Shown: positions 19,602 through 28,300, counted from the first letter of the stretch. The stretch is 64,000 nt of DNA from Alphaproteobacteria bacterium (GCA_020442385.1 JAGRKE010000002.1:186001-250000); one strand, 5' to 3'. Notes: generated by a model not told the origin, from the sequence alone. Made by a program: numbers and translations.

Positions 19602-20765
19602 ATGGCGACGCGAACCATAGACATTGCAATTATCGGCGCCGGCATTGCCGGACTCTGGGCCTTCAACCGCTTAAAGCGCATGGGCTATGATGTCCTATTG
19701 CTGGAGCGTGAGGGCATTGGCGCGGGCCAAACGCTTGCCTCGCAAGGCATTATCCACTCCGGCCTTAAATACGCTTTTGCCGGAAAAATCAATGAGCTCG
19801 CACACTCCATCAGCGCGATGCCCGATCTCTGGCGCACGGCGTTAAAGGGCGACGGCGCGGTGGATTTATCCGCGGCAAGCGGCGCGGCCTCCTCTCAATA
19901 TTTGCTCATCCCGCCGGGCTTCATGGGCGGGCTGATCGGGCTTGTCTCGAAAAAGGCGCTGGGCGGAAACGTCACAGAACTCGCTCCAGAAGATTGGCCG
20001 GACTCTATAAAACAAAGCGGCTTTAACGGCAGCGTAATTTACATGGATGAGCCGGTTCTGGATATCGCCGCAATCATCCGCGCTCTGGCCGAGCCTTATA
20101 AAAACTGCATTCGTAAAATCGATTCAAGCGATCCTTTTGATTATTTACGAGCGCATAATATCAACGCCAAAAACGTGATTTTCACCGCCGCGCAGAGCAA
20201 TCAGGAAATTGCCGCCGTGCACGGCCATGATGAAGGCTTAAAAACACAAGCCCGCCCACTGCTGATGGGGATGATGAAAAATGCACCTTATCCGCTTTAT
20301 GCACATCTGGTCGGCCCGTCGGAAAAGCCTGTGGCCACCATTACCACCCACAAAACACAAAGCGGTGATCTGGTGTGGTATCTGGGCGGCGGCGTGGCGG
20401 AGCGCGCAAAAGACGATGACCCGCGTAAAGTTTATGAGGCTTGCCGAAAGGCGCTGAAAAAATATCTGCCTGCGGTTGATTTATCGGCTGTGCAATGGGC
20501 CGCCCTGCCGATCGACCGCATTGAAGGCGCATCCGGCGCAAAGGGCTGGATGCCCGATACGCCAACCATTCACGCCGCCGAAAATACGCTTTATTGCTGG
20601 CCAACGAAACTGACCTTCGCACCGTTGCTCAGCGATATGATCCTTGAACATCTGCAAGCGCGCGGCCTATCGCCCTCAAACCACACCAGCGACTTCAGCG
20701 ACATACCGCCCGTTGATTATGCGCCCGCGCCGTGGGATAAGACATCATGGACAAGCGACAATTAG
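19602..20765 (+). CDS. FAD-dependent oxidoreductase (DAO fold)
   Basis: 387 aa. The N-terminal dinucleotide-binding motif is IAIIGAGIAGLWAFNRL with the acidic strand end LLLERE, then GIGAGQTLASQGIIHSGLKYA, as in glycerol-3-phosphate dehydrogenase / D-amino-acid oxidase relatives. The substrate is unknown. The last 19 bases overlap the start of the aldo/keto reductase, so the two oxidoreductases are translationally coupled. Confidence 0.85.
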   Translation: MATRTIDIAIIGAGIAGLWAFNRLKRMGYDVLLLEREGIGAGQTLASQGIIHSGLKYAFAGKINELAHSISAMPDLWRTALKGDGAVDLSAASGAASSQYLLIPPGFMGGLIGLVSKKALGGNVTELAPEDWPDSIKQSGFNGSVIYMDEPVLDIAAIIRALAEPYKNCIRKIDSSDPFDYLRAHNINAKNVIFTAAQSNQEIAAVHGHDEGLKTQARPLLMGMMKNAPYPLYAHLVGPSEKPVATITTHKTQSGDLVWYLGGGVAERAKDDDPRKVYEACRKALKKYLPAVDLSAVQWAALPIDRIEGASGAKGWMPDTPTIHAAENTLYCWPTKLTFAPLLSDMILEHLQARGLSPSNHTSDFSDIPPVDYAPAPWDKTSWTSDN

Positions 20766-21619
20766 GCAAAACCGATCTGATGATATCCCCGCTGGGGCTT
20801 GGCACGGTCAAGTTCGGACGCAATGAAGGCGTGAAATACCCCTCGGCGTTCGAAATCCCGGATGAAGATTTTCTGGCTGAGTTGCTGGCCCGCGCCAAGG
20901 CGCTCGGCATCAATATGCTCGATACCGCGCCCGCCTACGGCCAGAGCGAAGAACGGCTGGGCCGTCTGCTGACCGGGCAGCGCGAAGATTGGGTGATTAT
21001 CGGCAAGGCCGGGGAAGAGTTCGAAGACGGAGAATCCAGCCATATTTTCACCCCTGATCATTTTGAGCGCAGCCTTGAGCGTAGCCTGAAACGCCTGAAC
21101 ACTGATTATCTTGATGCGCTGCTAATCCACTCCAACGGACATGATATGGAGATTTTGGCGCAAAACGATCTGATCGCAAAACTCCGTGATTTTAAAGATC
21201 AGGGTTTAGTGAAAGCCATCGGCGCCTCCACCAAAACCGTTGAGGGCGGCATTATGGCGCTGGAGCTGCTGGACATCGTGATGGCCAGCTATAACCCCGC
21301 CTATACCGACGAAAAGCCGGTTTTGGATTATGCAGCCAAACATGGCGGCGGGCTGATTTTAAAGAAGGCGCTGGCCAGCGGGCACGTTGATCGAATCGAC
21401 CCTTCACGCTTTCCCCGTGAAAACGGAAATCTCTGCACATCAGAGAAACAGATTCCCGCTTGCGCGGGAAATGCAGTAGAATATTCCCTGAATTTCGCCT
21501 TCGATCATCCGGGCGTTGATGCAATCATCGTCGGCACGATTAATCCGAAGCATTTGGAAGAAAATGTGAAAGCAGCGCAAAGCGCTCTAAGACTTCGGAA
21601 TGCTCACGCGGATTTTTGA
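20747..21619 (+). CDS. Aldo/keto reductase with an in-frame repeat insertion
   Basis: 290 aa. NAD(P)H-dependent reductase fold. The catalytic tetrad is visible: Asp and Tyr in MLDTAPAYGQSEERLG, Lys in VIIGKAG and His in ALLIHSNG. Residues 222-242 (FPRENG...IPACAGN) are encoded by a 63-bp palindromic element inserted exactly in frame before AVEYSLNFAFDHPGV. The C-terminal cofactor segment IIVGTINPKHLEENV is intact, so the protein may still be active with an enlarged loop. It overlaps the preceding oxidoreductase by 19 bases and the convergent corC-like gene by 33 bases. Confidence 0.88.
   Translation: MDKRQLGKTDLMISPLGLGTVKFGRNEGVKYPSAFEIPDEDFLAELLARAKALGINMLDTAPAYGQSEERLGRLLTGQREDWVIIGKAGEEFEDGESSHIFTPDHFERSLERSLKRLNTDYLDALLIHSNGHDMEILAQNDLIAKLRDFKDQGLVKAIGASTKTVEGGIMALELLDIVMASYNPAYTDEKPVLDYAAKHGGGLILKKALASGHVDRIDPSRFPRENGNLCTSEKQIPACAGNAVEYSLNFAFDHPGVDAIIVGTINPKHLEENVKAAQSALRLRNAHADF
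21410..21472 (+). repeat. Composite palindromic element, copy 2 (inside the aldo/keto reductase)
   Basis: Three tandem stem-loops: TTTCCCCGT with ACGGAAA (21410-21429), TCTCTG with CAGAGA (21430-21446), and ATTCCCGC with GCGGGAAAT (21452-21472). The span is 63 bp, exactly 21 codons, starting at the first base of codon 222. The last hairpin matches those at 45-64 and 56921-56940. Confidence 0.8.
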
Positions 21620-22855
21620 AATCTGGTGACGATGGCGGCGAACAATATCAAAGCGGAATCCATGAAAACGGAAGGACTGACCCTGCTCTGGCAGGGTTTG
21701 TGCTTCGTGCAGGATAAGACCAGCCAGCGTTGAATAATCCTGCGTATCGGGCAACTTCCAGCCAAATTCACGGTTCAGGTCGCGGATCGCGGTCGTGCCG
21801 TCAACCATATAAACGCCTTTTTTCTCGCGGCGCACACCGATCACATTCTCATCATGTTCATCGTCAATTTCACCGACGATTTCTTCAAGAATATCCTCCA
21901 GCGTGACAATACCCATGAAGCTGCCATATTCATCGACAACCACGCCGAAATGCTCGCGGCGCTCACGAAAGGCCTGAAGCTGATCATAAAGAGTTGTGGT
22001 TTCGGGAACAAAGCGCGGCTCCAGCATTATATGATCCAGCTTCACCCGCGCCAGATCACCCTCACAAGCATGGATTTCGCGCAGCAACTGCTTAACATGA
22101 ATAATGCCCGTGATGTTATCCTGATCCTCGGTCCATATTGGCATGCGCGTATAGGGGCTATCGAGCACGCCCTTCACCAACTCTTGAATGGGCATGCGGG
22201 AATCAAGCATCGTCACATTGCGACGGTGAACCATAATATCCGCCACATCCACATTCGCCAGATCAAGGATAGAGCGCAGCATCGCGCGCTGCTCCTGCGT
22301 TTCTTCTTCCGGGCCATCATGCATTTCAATCGCCCCGCGCAGAAGCTCAAGGTGTGAACCCTTGGCCACGCGCGAGATATCAATTCCGAATAATCGCAAA
22401 ACCGCCCGAACGATCCATGTCACCGCTTCGGTGACCGGCGCGAATACGAAGACAACAAAACGAACCAACGGCGCAATGCGCACGGCCATGCTCTCCGCGT
22501 GATGCAGCGCGTAGGTCTTGGGCAAAACCTCCGCAAAGATCAGCACCAGCATCGTCATGACCAGCGTGGCATAAACAACGCCCGCCTCTCCAAAAATCTT
22601 GATCAGCACGCTGGTCGCGAGCGCCGAGGCCATGATGTTAACCAGATTATTACCGAGCAAAAGCGCACCGATCATGCGGTCTTTTTTGTCGCGAATTCTG
22701 TTCACCAGCGCCGCATTTTTGTCGCCTGCCTTTTCTTTAGAATGCAAACGCACGCGCGACGCCGCTGTGAACGCCGTTTCCGAACCGGAAAAGAACGCCG
22801 ACAACAAAAGCAGAATAATTATTGCGATGAGTGAGATGAGAAAACCGATCTCCAT
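21587..22855 (-). CDS. HlyC/CorC family transporter (CNNM/CBS protein)
   Basis: 422 aa. An N-terminal DUF21/CNNM membrane domain (four hydrophobic segments, residues 1-160, with FFSGSETAFTAASR) is followed by a CBS pair (about 200-335, including YTRMPIWTEDQDNITGIIH, key part YTRMPIW) and a CorC_HlyC C-terminal domain. The family is linked to Mg2+/Co2+ efflux or homeostasis. The gene overlaps the aroB 3' end by 37 bases and follows it in the same direction, the usual alphaproteobacterial order. Confidence 0.9.
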   Translation of the reverse strand: MEIGFLISLIAIIILLLLSAFFSGSETAFTAASRVRLHSKEKAGDKNAALVNRIRDKKDRMIGALLLGNNLVNIMASALATSVLIKIFGEAGVVYATLVMTMLVLIFAEVLPKTYALHHAESMAVRIAPLVRFVVFVFAPVTEAVTWIVRAVLRLFGIDISRVAKGSHLELLRGAIEMHDGPEEETQEQRAMLRSILDLANVDVADIMVHRRNVTMLDSRMPIQELVKGVLDSPYTRMPIWTEDQDNITGIIHVKQLLREIHACEGDLARVKLDHIMLEPRFVPETTTLYDQLQAFRERREHFGVVVDEYGSFMGIVTLEDILEEIVGEIDDEHDENVIGVRREKKGVYMVDGTTAIRDLNREFGWKLPDTQDYSTLAGLILHEAQTLPEQGQSFRFHGFRFDIVRRHRHQISKIRVSIPKS

Positions 22856-24033
22856 AAACCCCTCACTTTGCTGTTACCAAATGATTTTGCGACGCTGCCG
22901 CTCGCACTGCGTCCGTCCTTGCCGCCCAGAGAGTCCTCCAAAACCGCGCGGACATGTTTTTCCGGCACATTATCTTCCATATAGGAATCGCCAATCCCGT
23001 TGGTCAGGATGAACCGCATCTTGCCCTTCTCGACCTTTTTATCGCGGCCCATAATCTCCATCAGTTTATCAACCGATGTGGTCAGCGCAGGCTGAATGTA
23101 TGAGGCCCGTGTCGGCAACCCAATTTTGTTCAAGTGGCGCTCAACGCGCTCCATATCCTCGCGTTCGCACAACCCCATGCGCACGGACAGATCAAAAGCC
23201 ATTACCATACCGATGGCCACCGCTTCGCCGTGCAGCAAGCGCCCGTCATAATTCGCCGCTGCCTCAAGCGCATGGGCGAAGGTATGCCCAAAATTCAAAA
23301 TTGCGCGCTGGCCCTGCTCTTTTTCATCGGCCTGCACCACTTCGGCCTTGGCCTTGGCGCTCACCTCAACCGCATGCGCCACCGCGACCTCGTTCAGATC
23401 GCATAAGTCTTCGCCATTTTCTTCCAGCCAGTTAAAAAAGGCCGCATCGCGGATCAAGCCGTATTTCAGCACTTCCGCATATCCGGCTAGCAATTCACGT
23501 TTTGACAGAGTTTGAAGGGTCTCAATATCGGCAATCACGGCTGCGGGTTGATAGAAACTGCCAACCAAATTTTTGCCCTTTCGGGTATTGATGCCTGTTT
23601 TACCACCGACCGAACTATCCACCTGCGCCAGCAAGGTTGTCGGCACTTGGATATAACTCACGCCGCGCAATATCGTGGAGGCACAAAAGCCGGTAACATC
23701 ACCAACCACGCCGCCGCCAACTGCGACTATGATCGAATCGCGGCTTATGCCCTTATCAACCAGCCAGTCGGAAATTTTCTCAACATTGGTGAAAGATTTC
23801 GCCTGCTCGCCTGCGCGCAGTGCAATCAACTCACAGCGCGCCGCACCGCTATCCTTGATGATCTTGCGCACGCGCTCAGCGTAGGTTTCAACATTGGTAT
23901 CGGTCACAATATAGACATTGCGCCCTTCAAGCTCTTCGGGCACGAAATCGGCAAAACGGTAGAGCAACCCCGATCCGATATAAATATCGTATTCGCGGCC
24001 CACCAGATCTATTGTGACAATATTTGTGTCCAT
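22819..24033 (-). CDS. aroB: 3-Dehydroquinate synthase
   Basis: 404 aa. NAD- and metal-dependent conversion of DAHP to 3-dehydroquinate, second step of the shikimate pathway. Motifs: VGGGVVGDVTGFCAS, PTTLLAQVDSSVGGKTG, LKYGLIRD, LNFGHTFAHALE and LHGEAVAIGM (metal-ligand His residues). The usual end is near VLEDSLGG. Here 30-odd further residues rich in Ser/Gly/Arg follow and run into the corC-like start. aroB follows aroK with an 18-base gap. Confidence 0.96.
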   Translation of the reverse strand: MDTNIVTIDLVGREYDIYIGSGLLYRFADFVPEELEGRNVYIVTDTNVETYAERVRKIIKDSGAARCELIALRAGEQAKSFTNVEKISDWLVDKGISRDSIIVAVGGGVVGDVTGFCASTILRGVSYIQVPTTLLAQVDSSVGGKTGINTRKGKNLVGSFYQPAAVIADIETLQTLSKRELLAGYAEVLKYGLIRDAAFFNWLEENGEDLCDLNEVAVAHAVEVSAKAKAEVVQADEKEQGQRAILNFGHTFAHALEAAANYDGRLLHGEAVAIGMVMAFDLSVRMGLCEREDMERVERHLNKIGLPTRASYIQPALTTSVDKLMEIMGRDKKVEKGKMRFILTNGIGDSYMEDNVPEKHVRAVLEDSLGGKDGRSASGSVAKSFGNSKVRGLWRSVFSSHSSQ

Positions 24034-24051
24034 CGCGTGTGTCCTTTGGGC

Positions 24052-24591
24052 TCAGAACCTAGCGGAATTCGCGGTTTCAGACAATGCTTTTATCAAGCGC
24101 TCCAGCGTTTCACGCTTATTGTCATTGTGAATATCAAGCGTGATATCCGCTTGCCTGTACAGGTGACGGCGCTCATCCAAAAGGGCTGAGAGTTTTTCCG
24201 CCGGATCTTGTCCTGCCAACAACGGACGCTTATCACCGCTTTTGACGCGTTTTACCAAGATGTCCAGATCGGGGTTGAGCCAGACGGACAGAGCCTTATC
24301 TTTAATCGCCGCCAGTGTTTGTGGGTTTGTGACCGCGCCGCCGCCCGTGGAAATCACGCTCGGCCCTTGCTCTAGCAAGTTTTGAATAACGCGCGCCTCA
24401 GATTCTCTGAATTTTTCTTCGCCAAACACCTCAAAAACCTCGCCCACACTGTGCCCGGCGCGCTCTTCGACCAAGGCATCGCTATCATGGAACGGCACGC
24501 CGAGCGCCGCCGCAAGCTTCGCGCCCATATAAGATTTTCCGGCCCCCATCATCCCGATCAGAACAACAGGCTTGGTTATCGTCAGTGTCAC
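24052..24591 (-). CDS. aroK: Shikimate kinase
   Basis: 179 aa, normal family length. Phosphorylates shikimate with ATP. P-loop GMMGAGKS at residues 13-20, the shikimate-binding DSD region (FHDSDALVEERAG), and STGGGAVTNP. GTG 24591 is chosen because GGAAGGG lies about 8 nt upstream and MTLTITKPVVLIG matches family starts; an ATG 63 bases upstream would add an untypical 21 residues. It is the first gene of the aroK-aroB-corC run. Confidence 0.93.
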   Translation of the reverse strand: MTLTITKPVVLIGMMGAGKSYMGAKLAAALGVPFHDSDALVEERAGHSVGEVFEVFGEEKFRESEARVIQNLLEQGPSVISTGGGAVTNPQTLAAIKDKALSVWLNPDLDILVKRVKSGDKRPLLAGQDPAEKLSALLDERRHLYRQADITLDIHNDNKRETLERLIKALSETANSARF

Positions 24592-24722
24592 GCCTTGATC
24601 CCTTCCTTGGCACGTGCAGGCTTGTTCATAAGATAAATTATTCCCGCCTGACAATTGAAATATGCCCGTCCTTTATATAGGGTTCTAGGCATAAAGCACT
24701 CAACACACAAGATAGAGCGCCC

Positions 24723-24863
24723 ATGAAACTGCTGAAACTGTTCTTTTTATTGATTTTTATCGGCCTCATTGGAGGATTCGCCTATTTTGCCTTTGTCGAT
24801 GTACCGATCCAGCAGCAGGAGGTGAGCAAAGACATCCCGACCGCACGCTTTTTTGCGGAATAA
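24723..24863 (+). CDS. Small single-pass membrane protein
   Basis: 46 aa. MKLLKLFFLLIFIGLIGG begins one membrane helix (about residues 5-25). A short polar tail follows (VDVPIQQQEVSK, then IPTARFFAE). A short protein of this plan, hydrophobic helix plus VPxQ..EV...IP..RF tail, seems familiar from other alphaproteobacteria near aroK/xerD, but I cannot name a family. It is divergent from aroK and separated from xerD by 512 bases. Function unknown. Confidence 0.6.
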   Translation: MKLLKLFFLLIFIGLIGGFAYFAFVDVPIQQQEVSKDIPTARFFAE

Positions 24864-25375
24864 CCTGCTCGCGCGCTGCATACAAACGTCTTGCTGAAAT
24901 TAAAGATTCTTCTCAAAACTTTCGCTTTGCAGCAAAAATCACAGTCTTCAACATATATATACACTGAAAAGCTGTAAAAAATTCTTTATAAATCAATAAT
25001 TTGATGAAATTATCCTCAGCTCACAAACTTTCTTAAAAAAAATATTATAGAAAATATTGACAAAGCAGGGCAAAGTGTTGATAATGCCTTCGAAGCTTAT
25101 GAAAAAGATTTTTTCTTGACTTAATGTTGAGATTATGTAATGCCTTCATATGTTGTGTGGGATCGTTTACAGAATATCGGGACAATCCGAACTCTTTGCT
25201 GAAACGGTCTTGTTAAATACTTCGTTACTTGGTAACCAAGCTCTGCACAACGTAAGCCCCGCCACTATAAAGGGGAATGGTATGCAGAGTTTTGAGTATT
25301 TGGACTTAAATATAATCCGAAATATGGCTGTCAAAGCCGTTTTGGAAGACTTTTGAAAATATAAGGAGAAAACTA
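24864..25375. other. AT-rich 512-bp intergenic region before xerD
   Basis: No convincing gene. It contains a near-consensus promoter (25057-25085), a second weaker -35-like TTGACT near 25117, and a repeated AATGCCTTC (near 25083 and 25139). There is also a palindrome CTTGGTAACCAAG near 25229 and a CCCC...GGGG stem near 25260-25276. It reads like a long structured 5' leader or a small RNA locus feeding xerD. Confidence 0.5.
25057..25085 (+). promoter_or_regulatory. Probable sigma-70 promoter upstream of xerD
   Basis: TTGACA (25057-25062), a 17-bp spacer and GATAAT (25080-25085). The -35 is perfect and the -10 is 5/6. The xerD start lies about 285 bases downstream. Confidence 0.6.
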
Positions 25376-26368
25376 ATGGCACGTCCAGGTCGTCCAGCAA
25401 TGCCCAAACCAGACCTCCACCCTACGGTGGATGGGTTTCTAGATATGCTCACCGCCGAGCGCGGCGCCGCGAAAAACACTCGCGATGCTTATTGGCGTGA
25501 TCTTGCAGATGTCAGTTTGTATCTGCGCAAAACATTCAGCGTTGAAATTATTGATGCAACTACAGATCAGTTGAAGAGCTATCTTAAGAATTTGGCTGAA
25601 AAAACACATACAAAGGGTACAAATACCGGCAAAATCGCCGTTCGTACCGTTGCCCGCCGCTTGTCAGCGCTGCGTCAGTTCTACCGCTTCCTCGTTTCCG
25701 AAGAAAAGCGTCAGGACGACCCAACAACGACAATCGACAGCCCGAAACAAACACGCACACTGCCAAAAACATTGAGCGAAGAAGAAGTAAACCGCCTGAT
25801 CGAAACAGCCGGTCAAGCCGGTACGCCTGAGAGCGTGCGTCTGGTTTGCTTGCTGGAAATGCTTTATGCAACAGGTCTGCGCGTTTCTGAGCTTGTTGGC
25901 CTGCCGATGTCAGCGATTGGTGATAACAACCAATTCCTGATGGTTGCCGGTAAAGCCGGACGTGAGCGCATGGTACCACTGTCTGATCCCGCGCAAAAAG
26001 CCATTCAGGGCTACCTGAACATCCGCAAGCGCTTTATCGGCGCGGATGATGATGGTCGTCAGGCTCAGTGGTTGTTCCCATCCAGAACATCTGTTGTTGG
26101 TCATCTGACCCGTCAGCGTTTTGCACAGCTCCTTAAGGACCTGGCACGTGAAGCCGAGGTTGATGAAGATCGCGTAAGCCCGCACGTTCTGCGTCACGCT
26201 TTTGCGACCCATCTGCTCAGCAACGGTGCGGATCTGCGCTCTGTTCAGAAAATGCTCGGCCATGCCGACATTGCGACAACGCAAATTTACACGCACATGC
26301 TGGACGAAAAGAAAAAGAAAACCGTCGAAGAGAAGCACCCGCTGTCAAAAACCGGCACAAACGGCTAA
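25376..26368 (+). CDS. xerD: Tyrosine recombinase XerD
   Basis: 330 aa. Site-specific recombinase that with XerC resolves chromosome dimers at dif. The SAM-like N-terminal core-binding domain is residues 16-110. The catalytic domain has R169 (TGLRVSEL), K193, H270 and R273 (HVLRHAFATHLL), H296 (LGHADI) and nucleophile Y305 (TQIYTHM). A strong AAGGAG lies just before ATG 25376. It is a housekeeping Xer rather than a phage integrase: the setting beside aroK/accA is conserved and no element boundary is seen. Confidence 0.95.
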   Translation: MARPGRPAMPKPDLHPTVDGFLDMLTAERGAAKNTRDAYWRDLADVSLYLRKTFSVEIIDATTDQLKSYLKNLAEKTHTKGTNTGKIAVRTVARRLSALRQFYRFLVSEEKRQDDPTTTIDSPKQTRTLPKTLSEEEVNRLIETAGQAGTPESVRLVCLLEMLYATGLRVSELVGLPMSAIGDNNQFLMVAGKAGRERMVPLSDPAQKAIQGYLNIRKRFIGADDDGRQAQWLFPSRTSVVGHLTRQRFAQLLKDLAREAEVDEDRVSPHVLRHAFATHLLSNGADLRSVQKMLGHADIATTQIYTHMLDEKKKKTVEEKHPLSKTGTNG

Positions 26369-26395
26369 TTTTCGACTCTATACAAGAAATACATT

Positions 26396-26434
26396 CAGGC
26401 AGACTCTATTCATTGAATAAGTCTGCCTGATTTG
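26396..26434 (+). terminator. Terminator after xerD
   Basis: CAGGCAGACT (26396-26405) pairs perfectly with AGTCTGCCTG (26420-26429), followed by a short T-rich tail. It separates xerD from accA. Confidence 0.7.
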
Positions 26435-26471
26435 TTATGTATCTCCCCACGATAATAAAAGCGGTCAAACA

Positions 26472-27422
26472 ATGAATAAATTGGATTTTGAAAAGCCTAT
26501 TTTAGAGCTAGAGGGAAAGATTGCGGAGCTGCACAAAGTTGGCAGCGGTGACGGTATCAACATCACCGAAGAAATCAGCCGCATGCAGAGCAAGGCCGAC
26601 CGCCTGTTGCAACAAGCCTATAGCAAACTCACTCCCGCCCAAAAAGTTCAGGTTGCCCGCCATCAGGACCGCCCGCACTGCATGGATTATGTAGATGCGT
26701 TTATCGAGGATTTCACACCGCTAGCCGGCGATCGTGCCTATGCGGAAGATTATGCGCTTATTGGCGGTCTAGGGCGCTTTAACGGCCGTCCCTGCGTGGT
26801 TATGGGCCAGGAAAAGGGCCACGACACAGAAAGCCGTATTAAGCACAATTTCGGCATGGTGCGCCCGGAAGGCTACCGCAAAGCGCAGCGGCTCATGGAA
26901 ATGGCTGATAAGTTTCAACTGCCTGTTATTACGCTGGTGGATACAGCCGGTGCCTATCCCGGCATGGGCGCAGAGGAGCGTGGCCAGTCCGAAGCGATTG
27001 CAAAATCGATTGAATCCTTCCTGCGCACAGGCGTACCTATTGTGTCTGTCGTGATTGGTGAAGGCGGATCAGGCGGCGCGATTGCCATTGCCGTGGCAGA
27101 CCGCATTTATATGCTGGAACACGCCATTTATTCCGTGATTTCGCCAGAAGGCTGTGCCTCTATCCTATGGAGAAGCGGTGAATACGCTGAAGAGGCCGCC
27201 ACCGCGCTTAAAATTACGGCGCAAGACCTCCATCAGCTCAAGCTCATCGATGGTATTATTAAGGAGCCCATCGGCGGCGCACACCGCCACAAAGACGAAG
27301 TAATTGCCAATGTATCTGAGCAGATTGACCTAGCCCTGAAGGATCTAATCCCTTGGAGTCCCGATCAACTTATCAAAGCCCGCCGCGCAAAGTTTCTGGC
27401 GTTTGGCAGAAACGGCTTATAA
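26472..27422 (+). CDS. accA: Acetyl-CoA carboxylase carboxyltransferase subunit alpha
   Basis: 316 aa, usual length. With AccD it transfers the carboxyl group from carboxybiotin to acetyl-CoA, giving malonyl-CoA for fatty acid synthesis. Motifs: HQDRPHCMDYVDAF, LVDTAGAYPGMGAEERGQ, GEGGSGGAIAIAVADRIYM and SVISPEGCASILWR. The N-terminal coiled coil with FEKPILELEGKI is typical. It overlaps the convergent RHH gene by 6 bases. Confidence 0.97.
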   Translation: MNKLDFEKPILELEGKIAELHKVGSGDGINITEEISRMQSKADRLLQQAYSKLTPAQKVQVARHQDRPHCMDYVDAFIEDFTPLAGDRAYAEDYALIGGLGRFNGRPCVVMGQEKGHDTESRIKHNFGMVRPEGYRKAQRLMEMADKFQLPVITLVDTAGAYPGMGAEERGQSEAIAKSIESFLRTGVPIVSVVIGEGGSGGAIAIAVADRIYMLEHAIYSVISPEGCASILWRSGEYAEEAATALKITAQDLHQLKLIDGIIKEPIGGAHRHKDEVIANVSEQIDLALKDLIPWSPDQLIKARRAKFLAFGRNGL

Positions 27423-27881
27423 ATAAGCCTGTTGCTGCGTGACCACGCCCCCGTTCGACGCGTAGTTTTGATATCCAAAACCATAGGAAGAGCGTTTCTT
27501 ACGCTTAGTATCGGAGAACATGTTCGCCAGTTGCTCAGGAATACGCGCCCGCTTTTTCATTGTCTCAAAATCCCCGTGCCCTGCCCGTCTATGACCTTCA
27601 TCGGTGGTCGCAGCACGGAAATACAGCATGATGAACACGCGGATCGCGGCCGTCAGTGATGTCTTTTCCTTTTTGCGAAGACTGATAAGAGTACATATAT
27701 CGTGAATGGAACAGAATTCCTGAGCTGCTATTTCGCGAAGCGCTGTCCACATTTCGGGCTCAAGCCGGACAGAGGTTCTTCGCCCCTGTACCGTAATATT
27801 GCGGCTCACCAAAGTAGTTTTTGGTTCGCCTAAGCCCTCATCCCCATCATAGTCCGCCAAACGTTGAGTTGCATTTTGCAT
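27417..27881 (-). CDS. Ribbon-helix-helix domain protein
   Basis: 154 aa. A central RHH_4-like domain (about residues 25-85): a basic strand NITVQGRRTSVRLEPEMWTALREI (key part GRRTSVRLEPEMW) followed by two helices ending LTAAIRVFIMLYFR. RHH proteins bind DNA as dimers through the paired strand. The C-terminal part is basic and rich in Gln/Ser/Tyr. ATG 27881 is supported by GGGGGA 7 nt upstream. An inverted repeat at 27911-27934 upstream may be its own operator. Targets unknown. Confidence 0.8.
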   Translation of the reverse strand: MQNATQRLADYDGDEGLGEPKTTLVSRNITVQGRRTSVRLEPEMWTALREIAAQEFCSIHDICTLISLRKKEKTSLTAAIRVFIMLYFRAATTDEGHRRAGHGDFETMKKRARIPEQLANMFSDTKRKKRSSYGFGYQNYASNGGVVTQQQAYL

Positions 27882-27910
27882 TGTATATTCCCCCATAAAA
27901 CAATGTAATG

Positions 27911-27934
27911 AATGTTTTTACGCTTAAAAACGTT
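27911..27934. promoter_or_regulatory. Inverted repeat upstream of the RHH gene
   Basis: AATGTTTTT (27911-27919) and AAAAACGTT (27926-27934) pair over 9 positions with one G-T. It lies 30 bases upstream of the RHH start. An autoregulatory operator is an inference; a simple AT-rich hairpin is the alternative. Confidence 0.35.
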
Positions 27935-28033
27935 TAGTCGACACAATTTTAAGCATACATCTTTAGTATATACAGCATACAACTATAAGGTGTAAAGCTT
28001 TAAAATCAAAAACTTGGCAACCACGAAATTTTA

Positions 28034-28300
28034 TTACTCGTCAGTCGCTTGCAAATCAAGGGATAAGGCATGTAATCCCTGAGAAAAAAGAGGGGTTAGA
28101 ACAGACACAACCATGCGGTGTTTTTGCACACGATTGTAACCTTTAAAGGCAGAGGATACAATTATAAGTTTAAAATGGCTATCACCAATACCATCATAGC
28201 CTGCATGTCCGATATGACGATCGCTTTCATTGATAATCTCAAAATGCACCGGCGCAAAATGCTCTTCGATTTTCTGCTTGATTAGTGCCTCAATGCTCAT
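28034..28300 (-). CDS. bolA: BolA family protein
   Basis: 88 aa. BolA/IbaG-type fold with the signature region DSHFKLIIVSSAFKGYNRVQKHRMV (key parts SHFKLIIVS and RVQKHR) and the conserved His residues used with monothiol glutaredoxins for [2Fe-2S] handling. It is divergent from the J-domain gene across 71 bases. The bolA / J-domain / cobS order is typical of alphaproteobacteria. Confidence 0.92.
   Translation of the reverse strand: MSIEALIKQKIEEHFAPVHFEIINESDRHIGHAGYDGIGDSHFKLIIVSSAFKGYNRVQKHRMVVSVLTPLFSQGLHALSLDLQATDE

Noticed and set aside
23512..24189. 225-aa plus-strand frame opposite aroB/aroK
   Set aside because: Overlaps two certain genes and has shadow composition (His/Cys/Arg-rich); no independent support.
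25150..25356. 68-aa frame in the xerD leader
   Set aside because: No ribosome-binding site and no protein-like pattern; more likely leader RNA.
25376..26368. Integrative element marked by the tyrosine recombinase
   Set aside because: The recombinase matches housekeeping XerD, sits in a conserved neighbourhood, and no attachment-site repeats or cargo were seen.
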